Shown here: one piece after another, positions 1-6,077 of the stretch
Layout of the letters: each line of letters opens with the position of its first letter
Numbering within the stretch: the stretch's first letter is position 1
Source: Rhodobacteraceae bacterium UBA6273
GTDB taxonomy: Bacteria > Pseudomonadota > Alphaproteobacteria > Rhodobacterales > Rhodobacteraceae
Assembly (NCBI GenBank): GCA_002440625.1
Contig: DJUV01000252.1
Location: forward strand, 1 to 7,053
Direction: 5' to 3'
Length of the DNA: 7,053 nucleotides
Position numbers and translations under genes: made by a program
The notes under the pieces: model-generated
The model's input: only the letters and a program-made list of their open reading frames with translations
Databases searched by the model: none
What the model was told of the DNA's origin: nothing

Positions 1-168
1 CCCGGCATCGCCGAGGCGCTGGTCGCGACAGCACTTGGTCTTGTCGCGGCGATCCCGGCGGTCATCTTCTACAACAAGCTCTCGACCGACAGCGACCGGA
101 TCATCGCCGGCTACGAGGCTTTCGCCGACGAATTCGCCACGATCCTGTCGCGCCAGCTGGACGCCTGA
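1..168 (+). CDS. tolQ: TolQ, C-terminal end (5' truncated by window)
   Basis: The last 55 codons of TolQ are read in frame 1 and end at TGA 166-168. TolQ is an inner-membrane proton-channel subunit of the Tol-Pal motor, homologous to ExbB and MotA. The visible part holds the final transmembrane helix (EALVATALGLVAAIPAVIFY), whose small and polar residues line the proton path in this family, followed by a short cytoplasmic amphipathic tail with the typical ILSRQL ending. The rest of the protein lies upstream of the window. tolR starts 3 nt after the stop with no good ribosome binding site of its own, so the two are probably translationally coupled. The identity rests on this short fragment plus the tolR-tolA-tolB-pal context. 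ExbB would be the alternative, but the neighbours rule it out. Confidence 0.9.
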   Translation, partial: PGIAEALVATALGLVAAIPAVIFYNKLSTDSDRIIAGYEAFADEFATILSRQLDA

Positions 169-171
169 GCC

Positions 172-651
172 ATGGGGGCAGGGGTCATCAAGGGCGGGCG
201 CGGCGGCGGGCACCGCCGGCGCGGTTCGCGCGGCAAGGCTGCGGTCATGTCCGAGATCAACGTCACGCCCTTCGTGGACGTGATGCTGGTGCTACTCATC
301 ATCTTCATGGTGGCCGCCCCGCTTCTGACGGTGGGCGTTCCGCTTGAACTGCCGAAGACGGCGGCGCAAGCTGTGGCGACCGAACAGGAAGAGCCGCTGA
401 CCATCTCCATCCAGGACGACGGCAGCCTGTCGATCCAGAACACGCCTGTCGCCGAGGAAGAACTGATCGCCCGCCTGCAGGCCATCGCCGCCGAGCGAAC
501 GAGCGACAAGCTTTTCCTTCGCGCCGACGGGCGCATTCCCTATGAGCGTGTGGTGCAGGTGATGGGCGCGCTCAACGCGGCCAGCTTCTCAAACATCACG
601 CTTGTTACTGACGCCGGGGGCCCCAACTTCGGCGGGCAGGCGGCAAACTAA
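172..651 (+). CDS. tolR: TolR, inner-membrane Tol motor subunit (ExbD family)
   Basis: TolR is a 159-residue ExbD/TolR protein. It pairs with TolQ to use the proton gradient to energise TolA. A short cytoplasmic Gly/Arg/His-rich N-terminus (about 1-25) comes before the family signature SEINVTPFVDVMLVLLIIFM. The single transmembrane helix spans about 35-53. Asp36 within it matches the essential proton-carrying Asp23 of E. coli TolR. Residues from about 55 to the end form the periplasmic domain, including the conserved FLRADGRIPYERVVQVM stretch, which in this family dimerises and can bind peptidoglycan. The ATG at 172 is 3 nt past the tolQ stop and has only a weak Shine-Dalgarno, which suggests translational coupling. 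Length and motifs are normal for the family. Confidence 0.95.
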   Translation: MGAGVIKGGRGGGHRRRGSRGKAAVMSEINVTPFVDVMLVLLIIFMVAAPLLTVGVPLELPKTAAQAVATEQEEPLTISIQDDGSLSIQNTPVAEEELIARLQAIAAERTSDKLFLRADGRIPYERVVQVMGALNAASFSNITLVTDAGGPNFGGQAAN

Positions 652-667
652 GGGGGCATCGGGGCGG

Positions 668-1858
668 ATGCCCATGGAGCGGTCAGAGCGCATCGGCATG
701 ATGGTCTCGGGGGGTGCGCATGCGGGCGCCATCCTCTGGCTCCTCATTGGCGGGGTGTTCTTTTCGCATGACATGCCGCCGCCCGTCGCGACGGCGGAAG
801 TTTCGCTGATGTCGCAATCGCAGTTCGACGCGATGGTTGCTGCCGCCCCCAAGGCCGCGACCGAAGCGCCGCCGCAGCCATCGCTGCCGCAGCCGCCGAC
901 CGCCGATCCGACACCACCGAAGCCCGAACCGAAACCGGAACCGAAGCCGCAACCAAAGCCCGAGCCGCAGCCGGAACCGGACCCGAGCCCGGACGTGACC
1001 GAACTGACGCCGCCAGAGGCGAATGTGGAGGATACACCGCCGACCCCGCCATCGCCGCCGATCGAATCTTCTGCCCCCGAGGTCGTGACGCCCGAAGCGC
1101 AGCCGAAACCCGCGGACATCGTCGCGCCCGATCCGACCACGGCGCCGGACCAGCCCGCCGACGTGGCCCCCGATGCCGTGGCCGAAACGGCACCCGATCC
1201 GACCGCGGAACCCCAGTCGGAGCCCGTGACCGAGGCGGCAGCGCCGAAGGAAACCGGTGATGTGCTGAAGACCGAAGAGAACAAGGACAAGGTTGCCTCT
1301 GCGGCGCCGCCGAAATCGGTCCGGCCCAAAAGCAAGCCGCCGAAGCCCGCCAAGCCCGCCCCGGCCGAGGAAACCAAGCCCGCCGAGGAACCCGCGACCG
1401 AACCCACGGAAACCGCTGCTGCTGCTGCGCCGACGGAGACGCCTGACGCGGCCATGAAAGACCTCCTGGCCGAGGCGATGGCAGGCGAAGCCGCCGAAGA
1501 GCCCGCGCCCGGAACCGGCACCGCCGAGACCGGCCCGCCGATGACCGGGGGAGAGAAGGATGCGCTTGTCATCGCCGTCAAGCAGTGCTGGAACGTCGGC
1601 TCGCTCTCGACCGAAGCGCTCAACACGGTGGTCACGGTCGGCGTCAGCATGGACCAGTCGGGCAAGCCCGTCTCCGGCTCGATCCGCATGCTCAGCTACG
1701 ACGGCGGCAGCGAGGTCTCGGCGCAGCAGGCCTACGAGGCCGGCCGCCGTGCCATCATCCGCTGCGGCCAGAACGGCTTTCCGCTGCCACCCGAGAAATA
1801 CGCCCAGTGGCAGGAGGTGGAGATCACCTTCGACCCCGAACAGATGAGGATGCGATGA
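668..1858 (+). CDS. tolA: TolA, envelope-spanning energy transducer
   Basis: TolA links the TolQR motor to TolB/Pal at the outer membrane. The product has 396 residues from ATG 668; a second ATG at 674 is equally plausible and removes only two residues. Domain I is one N-terminal transmembrane helix (about 10-32). It carries Ser14, His18 and Leu25 at the spacing of the TonB/TolA SHLS motif that contacts the TolQ-type subunit, but the last Ser position is Gly29. Residues 61 to about 295 are a long Pro/Glu/Lys/Ala-rich, low-complexity periplasmic linker, including a KPEP-type repeat from residue 85. The C-terminal domain (about 300-396) contains KQCWNVG and IIRCGQ; Cys307 and Cys366 could form a disulfide as in other TolA C-terminal domains. 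The gene starts 16 nt after tolR. Its stop overlaps an in-frame ATG (ATGA) leading into tolB. The linker is too divergent to assign by similarity, so the call rests on architecture, the C-terminal domain and position. Confidence 0.88.
   Translation: MPMERSERIGMMVSGGAHAGAILWLLIGGVFFSHDMPPPVATAEVSLMSQSQFDAMVAAAPKAATEAPPQPSLPQPPTADPTPPKPEPKPEPKPQPKPEPQPEPDPSPDVTELTPPEANVEDTPPTPPSPPIESSAPEVVTPEAQPKPADIVAPDPTTAPDQPADVAPDAVAETAPDPTAEPQSEPVTEAAAPKETGDVLKTEENKDKVASAAPPKSVRPKSKPPKPAKPAPAEETKPAEEPATEPTETAAAAAPTETPDAAMKDLLAEAMAGEAAEEPAPGTGTAETGPPMTGGEKDALVIAVKQCWNVGSLSTEALNTVVTVGVSMDQSGKPVSGSIRMLSYDGGSEVSAQQAYEAGRRAIIRCGQNGFPLPPEKYAQWQEVEITFDPEQMRMR
920..994 (+). repeat. Degenerate Lys-Pro-Glu-Pro coding repeat in tolA
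   Basis: This stretch encodes alternating [12 protein letters not shown] units (TolA residues about 85-109). At DNA level it consists of degenerate repeats of AAG/CAG-CCN-GAA-CCN with varied third positions, so selection appears to act on the amino-acid pattern. Such segments form stiff polyproline-type rods in TonB-family proteins and can span the periplasm. Confidence 0.7.
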
Positions 1859-1904
1859 CACCGACCCTCGCCCTGAACAACCAAAGTCCCCGTAACGATC
1901 CCAG

Positions 1905-1911
1905 AGAAGGG
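1905..1911 (+). promoter_or_regulatory. Ribosome binding site deciding the tolB start
   Basis: AGAAGGG lies 6 nt before ATG 1918. This good Shine-Dalgarno, together with the signal peptide that begins at 1918, favours that start over the in-frame ATG at 1855. Confidence 0.75.
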
Positions 1912-1917
1912 AATGTC

Positions 1918-3246
1918 ATGACCTTCATCCGCTCGCTTTGCATTGCGCTTGCCTTCACCGGCGTCGCGGCGACCACCGTCAGCGCCCAGAGCGGCCCCTT
2001 GCGCATCACCATCACCGATGGCGTGATCGAGCCCTTGCCCTTCGCGGCCCCCGTCTTCGTCGCTGAAAACTCCGGCGCGGCCGAGGTCGCCCAGCGGATC
2101 ACGCAAGTGGTGGCTGCCGACCTTTCCGGCACCGGGCTTTTCCGCGAGATTCCGTCCTCGGCCTTCATCAGTCCGGTGACGAACTTTGACGCGCCGGTGG
2201 CCTATGCCGACTGGAAGGCGATCAATGCCCAGGCACTTATCACCGGCGCGGTTTCGGCCGGATCGGACGGGCGGGTGAACGTCAAGTTCCGGCTCTATGA
2301 TGTCTTCTCCGGCGCACCCCTTGGCGACGGGATGCAGTTCGGCGGCGGTCAGGGTGACTGGCGCCGCATCGCCCATAAGGTGGCCGACCAGATCTACGGC
2401 AGGATCACCGGCGAAGGCCCCTATTTCGACACGCGCGTCGTCTATGTCGCGGAAAGCGGCCCGAAGGATGCGCGGCTGAAGCGCCTTGCGATCATGGATT
2501 ACGACGGCGCCAATGTTCAGTATCTGACCGACAGCTCGACCATCGTGCTGGCCCCGCGCTTTTCGCCGGGCGGCGACCGCATTCTCTATACCTCGTTCGA
2601 GACGGGCTTCCCCCGGATCAAGATGATGGACCTTGCGAGCGTCTCTTCAAAGGCACTGGCCGATCTTCAGGGCAACATGACGTTTGCGCCGCGCTTTTCG
2701 CCGGATGGCGGGACGGTGGTCTTTTCGGTGTCCCAGGACGGCAACACCGACCTCTATTCGATGAACCTGTCCTCCGGCCAGACCACGCGGCTGACCAATG
2801 CGCCGTCGATCGAAACTGCGCCCTCCTTCTCGCCCGATGGCAGCCAGATCGTGTTCGAGAGCGACCGTTCCGGCAACCAGCAGCTTTACGTCATGTCCGC
2901 CGGCGGCGGCGACGCGACGCGGATCAGCTTCGGCGAGGGGCGCTACGGCACCCCGGTCTGGAGCCCGCGTGGCGACATGGTAGCCTTCACCAAGCAGAAC
3001 GCCGGGCGTTTCCATATCGGCGTGATGCGGACGGACGGATCGGAGGAGCGGCTCCTGACCGCCTCCTTCCTCGACGAGGGGCCGACCTGGGCGCCGAACG
3101 GCCGCGTGATCATGTTCACGCGCGAAAGCGCGGGCGCCGGCGGCGCGGCGCAGCTTTACTCGGTCGACATTTCGGGGCGGAACCTTCGGGCCGTGCCGAT
3201 GGAGGGCGGCGCGTCCGATCCGGCCTGGTCGCCACTTCTGCCGTAG
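1918..3246 (+). CDS. tolB: TolB, periplasmic beta-propeller of the Tol-Pal system
   Basis: TolB is a soluble periplasmic protein that binds Pal and the TolA C-terminal domain, and through them controls how Pal is held on or released from peptidoglycan. The product has 442 residues, usual for the family. Residues 1-23 are a signal peptide (basic n-region, hydrophobic core, cleavage expected at VSA|QS). The N-terminal alpha/beta domain spans about 24-165. It is followed by a six-bladed propeller with clear TolB/PD40 repeats starting near residues 212 (APRFSPGG), 257 (APRFSPDG), 301 (APSFSPDG), 345 (TPVWSPRG), 388 (GPTWAPNG) and 434 (DPAWSP), spaced about 44 residues apart. ATG 1918 was chosen for its ribosome binding site and clean signal peptide. 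An upstream in-frame ATG at 1855 overlaps the tolA stop and would add 21 polar residues. No defect is seen. Confidence 0.96.
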   Translation: MTFIRSLCIALAFTGVAATTVSAQSGPLRITITDGVIEPLPFAAPVFVAENSGAAEVAQRITQVVAADLSGTGLFREIPSSAFISPVTNFDAPVAYADWKAINAQALITGAVSAGSDGRVNVKFRLYDVFSGAPLGDGMQFGGGQGDWRRIAHKVADQIYGRITGEGPYFDTRVVYVAESGPKDARLKRLAIMDYDGANVQYLTDSSTIVLAPRFSPGGDRILYTSFETGFPRIKMMDLASVSSKALADLQGNMTFAPRFSPDGGTVVFSVSQDGNTDLYSMNLSSGQTTRLTNAPSIETAPSFSPDGSQIVFESDRSGNQQLYVMSAGGGDATRISFGEGRYGTPVWSPRGDMVAFTKQNAGRFHIGVMRTDGSEERLLTASFLDEGPTWAPNGRVIMFTRESAGAGGAAQLYSVDISGRNLRAVPMEGGASDPAWSPLLP

Positions 3247-3266
3247 GATGGGCAATATTGCCCATC
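3247..3266. repeat. Perfect 20-bp palindrome after tolB stop
   Basis: GATGGGCAATATTGCCCATC is a perfect inverted repeat that begins at the base after the tolB TAG. As RNA it can form an 8-bp stem (GAUGGGCA/UGCCCAUC) with an AUAU loop. No T-run follows, so it is not a standard intrinsic terminator. It could be an mRNA-stabilising or processing hairpin between tolB and pal, or a binding site for a dimeric regulator. The symmetry is certain; the function is inference. Confidence 0.9.
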
Positions 3267-3285
3267 GCGCGCTTCCGGCCAGACG

Positions 3286-3314
3286 TTTCCAAATGCCCAA
3301 CCCGATGCTAAGGT
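3286..3314 (+). promoter_or_regulatory. Possible weak promoter for pal
   Basis: TTTCCA (3286-3291) and TAAGGT (3309-3314) are separated by 17 bp, and the second is preceded by TGC, which would make an extended -10 element. The matches to the sigma-70 consensus are weak (4/6 and 3/6). pal is an abundant lipoprotein and has the largest gap in the tol cluster, so an internal promoter is plausible but not shown. Confidence 0.22.
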
Positions 3315-3351
3315 AACGGCCATCGAGCCAATGACAAAGGCGGTAAAACCG

Positions 3352-3873
3352 ATGAATAAACTCACTTCCCTTCTTCTCGTGGCCAGCGCCGTCGCGCTTG
3401 CGGCCTGCAGCAATCCCGACCGTTATGGCGCCAACGGCGGCGCGGGCGGCGCCGGTGGCGCGGGCGGCATCAACCAGGGCGGTCTCGGCGACCCGAGCGA
3501 CCCGAACTCCATCGCCTATTTCAACCAGACCATCGGCGACCGCGTGCAATTCGCCGTGAACGAGTCGACGCTGTCGCCGCAGGCGCAGATGACGCTGACG
3601 CAGCAGGCCACTTGGCTTGGTTCGCATCCGAACTACACGGCCATCATCGAGGGACACGCGGACGAACAGGGCACGCGCGAATACAACATCGCGCTTGGCG
3701 ACCGCCGCGCCAACGCAGTCAAGGGCTATCTCGTGGCCCAGGGCGTTGCGGCGAACCGGCTCCAGACCGTGTCCTACGGCAAGGAACGCCCGCTCGCGGT
3801 CTGTTCGGACGAGCAGTGCTATTCGCAGAACCGCCGCGCCGTGACGGTGCTCGGCGCCGCCGGTGGCGTCTGA
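3352..3873 (+). CDS. pal: Pal, peptidoglycan-associated outer-membrane lipoprotein
   Basis: Pal anchors the outer membrane to peptidoglycan and is relocated by TolB/TolA to division sites. The 173-residue precursor has a lipoprotein signal peptide (MNKLTSLLLVASAVALAAC) with lipobox LAAC; Cys19 would be lipidated. The +2 residue is Ser, which fits outer-membrane sorting. A Gly/Ala-rich flexible linker follows (about 25-45), then an OmpA-family domain (about 55-170) with the signature EGHADEQGTREYN from Glu100. By alignment with OmpA, Asp104 and Arg119 match Asp271 and Arg286, which bind diaminopimelate. The in-frame ATG at 3331 would add seven polar residues before the signal peptide. ATG 3352 gives the normal lipoprotein N-terminus and has AAAGGCGG about 8 nt upstream, so it is preferred. 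cpoB follows after 7 nt. Confidence 0.95.
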   Translation: MNKLTSLLLVASAVALAACSNPDRYGANGGAGGAGGAGGINQGGLGDPSDPNSIAYFNQTIGDRVQFAVNESTLSPQAQMTLTQQATWLGSHPNYTAIIEGHADEQGTREYNIALGDRRANAVKGYLVAQGVAANRLQTVSYGKERPLAVCSDEQCYSQNRRAVTVLGAAGGV

Positions 3874-3880
3874 GGCCGGC

Positions 3881-4732
3881 ATGAAGCGGGTGCTTCTTCT
3901 CTGCGCGGCGCTGGCAGCAATGCCGGTCGCCGCCGGCGCACAGGGCAAGGCGCAGACGCTCGCGGACATCCGCGGGCAGTTGTCGCGGCTTGCAGCAGAT
4001 CTTCAGGCGCTTCGGTCCGAACTGGTGCAGGGCGGGGCGCCCGCGATGCAGGCGGCGGGCGGCGCTTCCGCGCTTGACCGCATGAATGCGATGGAGGCTG
4101 AGCTGTCACGGCTCACCTCGCAGACCGAGCAGGTCCAGAACAGCGTCAACCGGGTCGTTGCCGACGGCACCAACCGGATCGGCGATCTGGAATTCCGGCT
4201 CTGCGAACTGGAAGAGGGCTGCGATCCGGCGAACCTGCCGATCACCCAGAGCCTTGGGGGCGCACCCGCCGGCGGTTCTCAGGGAACGGCCGCTCCGGTC
4301 GTCACCACCCAGCCCGCGACGGGCGCGGGAACCGGGGCACCGGAACTCGCCGTGGCGGAACAGGCGGACTATGATCGGGCGAAGGCGGCGCTCGATTCCG
4401 GTGACTTTCAAGGCGCCGCTGAAAAGTTTGCGGCCTTTGGCCAAGCCTATCCGGGCAGCCCCCTGACCGGCGAGGCGCAGTATCTGCGCGGCGAGGCGCT
4501 GGAGAAGGTCGGCGATACCGCCAATGCGGCCCGCGCCTATCTTCAGGCGTTTTCCGGTGAGCCGAACGGCCCGCGCGCCCCGGCGGCGCTGTTGCGACTG
4601 GGCGCAACCCTTGGCGCGCTCGGTCAGACGCAGGAGGCCTGCGTGACGCTGGGCGAGGTCGGGACCCGCTTCCCGGCAGCGCCAGAGGCGGTCGAAGCGC
4701 AGGCGACGATGCGCAACCTGAACTGCCAGTGA
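3881..4732 (+). CDS. cpoB: CpoB/YbgF, periplasmic Tol-Pal cell-division coordinator
   Basis: In E. coli, CpoB binds TolA and links outer-membrane constriction to PBP1B-driven septal peptidoglycan synthesis. This 283-residue precursor has a signal peptide (residues 1-20, cleavage expected at AGA|QG). An N-terminal coiled-coil/oligomerisation region spans about 22-107, broken by a Gly/Ala segment. A motif RLCELEEGC with Cys108 and Cys114 follows, then a Gly/Ala/Thr/Gln-rich linker (about 118-157). From about residue 161 to the end are TPR repeats (ADYDRAKAALDSGDFQGAAE and following), as in the YbgF family. ATG 3881 has GAGG at the pal stop as its ribosome binding site; a GTG at 3863 inside pal would only add residues before the signal peptide. 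The gene position directly after pal is the family norm, and its stop overlaps tilS. Confidence 0.92.
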   Translation: MKRVLLLCAALAAMPVAAGAQGKAQTLADIRGQLSRLAADLQALRSELVQGGAPAMQAAGGASALDRMNAMEAELSRLTSQTEQVQNSVNRVVADGTNRIGDLEFRLCELEEGCDPANLPITQSLGGAPAGGSQGTAAPVVTTQPATGAGTGAPELAVAEQADYDRAKAALDSGDFQGAAEKFAAFGQAYPGSPLTGEAQYLRGEALEKVGDTANAARAYLQAFSGEPNGPRAPAALLRLGATLGALGQTQEACVTLGEVGTRFPAAPEAVEAQATMRNLNCQ

Positions 4733-5997
4733 GCGGGACGGGCTGGCCGCAGTCGGAAGGCGAGGACGCCTTCCTTCTGCATCTGCCCGAATGGACTTAT
4801 CCCGGCAAATGGCCCAGCCGCACCGGTGTCGCCGTTTCCGGCGGCAGCGACTCCATGGCGCTTCTGCACCTCTTTTGGCGGCTTCAGATGCACCATGTCG
4901 GAACCGTGTACGCCGTCACGGTGGATCATCGCCTGCGTCCTGAGGCGGCGGAAGAGGCCCGGTTCGTCGCGCGGTTTTGCGCGGAACTCGGGGTGCCGCA
5001 CGATACTCTCGTATGGGACCACGGCCCAATCCAAGGCAATCTTCAGGATCAGGCCCGCCGCGCCCGCTACGCGCTCATCGGCGATTGGGCCCGCGGGGCG
5101 GGTATCACGGATGTTGTCCTCGGACATACTGCCGACGATCAAGCGGAGACCTTCCTAATGGGGCTCGCCCGTGAGGCCGGTCTGGATGGGCTGTCGGGAA
5201 TGCGGAGAAGCTGGACCGAGGCGGGCTTGCGATGGGCGCGCCCCTATCTTTCTGCGTCACGCGAGGATATGCGCTCCTACCTCGTCCGGCACGGCCTTAC
5301 CTGGGTCGATGACCGTTCGAACACGGATGACCGCTTTCAGCGGGTTAAGGCGCGGCGCGCCCTGGACGCCCTGGCCCCGCTCGGAATCACGGCAGAGGGG
5401 CTGGCCGGTGTGGTGACCAACCTCGCCATCGCACGTTCCGACCTTGTGCATCTGGCGTTGGAGACCGCATCACGCATCACCCGGACAGAGGCGGGCGAGG
5501 TGGTCTTCGATCTGAGGCCTTGGAAGACAACTGGCACCGACACGCGGCGCAGACTCCTGATTGCCGCGGTCCGCTGGGTGTCTTCGGCGGACTACGCCCC
5601 GCGCGCGGAGCAGATCGCGCGGCTTGAGGCGTCGATCTGGCAGGGCCGGGATGCCACGCTGGCGGGGTGCAAGGTGACGGTGACCGTGGCCGAGCTCCGC
5701 GTCAGCCGTGAGCCGAAAACCGTCGCCGGGCTGGAATGTCCGACCGATGTGCTCTGGGACCGGCGTTGGCGCTTGACCGGCCCGCATGATCCCGCCCTTC
5801 GCATCCGCGCGCTTGGCCCCGATGGCCTTCGCGCCTGCAAGGACTGGCGCGAGAGCGGTCTCAGCCGCGCGGCACTCATCGTCTCGCCCGCGATCTGGCG
5901 CGGCGAGGAGCTGATCGCCGCTCCTCTGACGGGAAAAACCAACGGCTGGATGGCCGAAATCGTCACACCCTTCCCGGAAGGTGTCTTATCGCATTGA
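4729..5997 (+). CDS. tilS: TilS, tRNA(Ile)-lysidine synthetase
   Basis: TilS uses ATP and lysine to convert C34 of the CAU-anticodon tRNA-Ile into lysidine, so that the tRNA reads AUA and is charged with isoleucine. It is essential in most bacteria. The 422-residue product has the N-type ATP-pyrophosphatase P-loop SGGSDS (37-42), DHRLRP (66-71), and HTADDQAET (133-141) followed by GLDGLSGM. It continues with RPYL..SREDMRSYL and GLTWVDDRSNTD, all typical of TilS. The less conserved C-terminal half (about 230-422) fits the tRNA-binding domains. The GTG start overlaps the cpoB stop (GTGA). The first internal ATG is at residue 43, after the P-loop, so the GTG start is needed. There is no obvious Shine-Dalgarno, suggesting translation coupled to cpoB. 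Length is close to E. coli TilS. The cytosolic function is unrelated to Tol. Confidence 0.95.
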   Translation: MSGTGWPQSEGEDAFLLHLPEWTYPGKWPSRTGVAVSGGSDSMALLHLFWRLQMHHVGTVYAVTVDHRLRPEAAEEARFVARFCAELGVPHDTLVWDHGPIQGNLQDQARRARYALIGDWARGAGITDVVLGHTADDQAETFLMGLAREAGLDGLSGMRRSWTEAGLRWARPYLSASREDMRSYLVRHGLTWVDDRSNTDDRFQRVKARRALDALAPLGITAEGLAGVVTNLAIARSDLVHLALETASRITRTEAGEVVFDLRPWKTTGTDTRRRLLIAAVRWVSSADYAPRAEQIARLEASIWQGRDATLAGCKVTVTVAELRVSREPKTVAGLECPTDVLWDRRWRLTGPHDPALRIRALGPDGLRACKDWRESGLSRAALIVSPAIWRGEELIAAPLTGKTNGWMAEIVTPFPEGVLSH

Positions 5998-6021
5998 ACA
6001 CGGCCCCTTTATCTCTATTTT
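5994..6021 (+). promoter_or_regulatory. Candidate ftsH promoter overlapping tilS stop
   Basis: TTGAAC (5994-5999, covering the tilS TGA) and TATTTT (6016-6021) lie 16 bp apart, each matching the sigma-70 consensus at 4/6. The sequence around the -10 (YTATNTNNG from 6015) also resembles alphaproteobacterial heat-shock promoters as I remember them, although the spacing to TTGAA looks short for that class. It would give a 5' leader of about 50 nt for ftsH. No terminator is seen after tilS, so read-through from the tol operon is also possible. Confidence 0.4.
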
Positions 6022-6064
6022 AGAGGAAAGGCCCGCCGCTGACGATTGCGGCCGGTCGGATATT

Positions 6065-6070
6065 GGAGGA
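6065..6070 (+). promoter_or_regulatory. Strong ribosome binding site deciding the ftsH TTG start
   Basis: GGAGGA lies 7 nt before TTG 6078 and is the best Shine-Dalgarno in the window. The alternative in-frame TTG at 6063 overlaps it, and the next ATG (6169) would remove the first membrane helix. Confidence 0.85.
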
Positions 6071-6077
6071 AGTCCCC

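Noticed and set aside
602..667. TTG at 602 as the tolA start
   Set aside because: It would overlap the end of tolR by 50 nt and add 22 polar residues before the membrane helix. ATG 668 or 674 fits the family and the gene spacing.
1415..1429. GCT triplet run in tolA as a phase-variation tract
   Set aside because: It is only four GCT units plus GCG. As a triplet repeat it would change the Ala count without shifting the frame.
589..1689. Long minus-strand frame (366 codons) opposite tolA, and a second one at 683-1861
   Set aside because: The products are Gly/Ser- or Arg-rich low-complexity mirrors of the Pro/Glu/Lys linker codons of tolA. They have no ribosome binding site or family motif and arise from high GC content.
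3247..3266. Intrinsic terminator after tolB
   Set aside because: The palindrome can form a stem but no T-run follows, and pal is expected to be co-expressed with tolB.
3331..3351. ATG at 3331 as the pal start
   Set aside because: It adds MTKAVKP before a complete lipoprotein signal peptide. ATG 3352 gives the normal N-terminus with an acceptable ribosome binding site.
3427..3483. Gly-rich tract in pal as a separate repeat element
   Set aside because: It is a short coding linker of GGC/GCG-type codons after the lipobox, common in Pal proteins of this kind, and there is no sign of an inserted element.
2647..3969. Minus-strand frame of 440 codons opposite tolB and pal
   Set aside because: It runs antisense through two well-supported genes and the gap between them. 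The product is Arg/Gly/His-rich with no recognisable domain, which is typical of GC-rich antisense frames.
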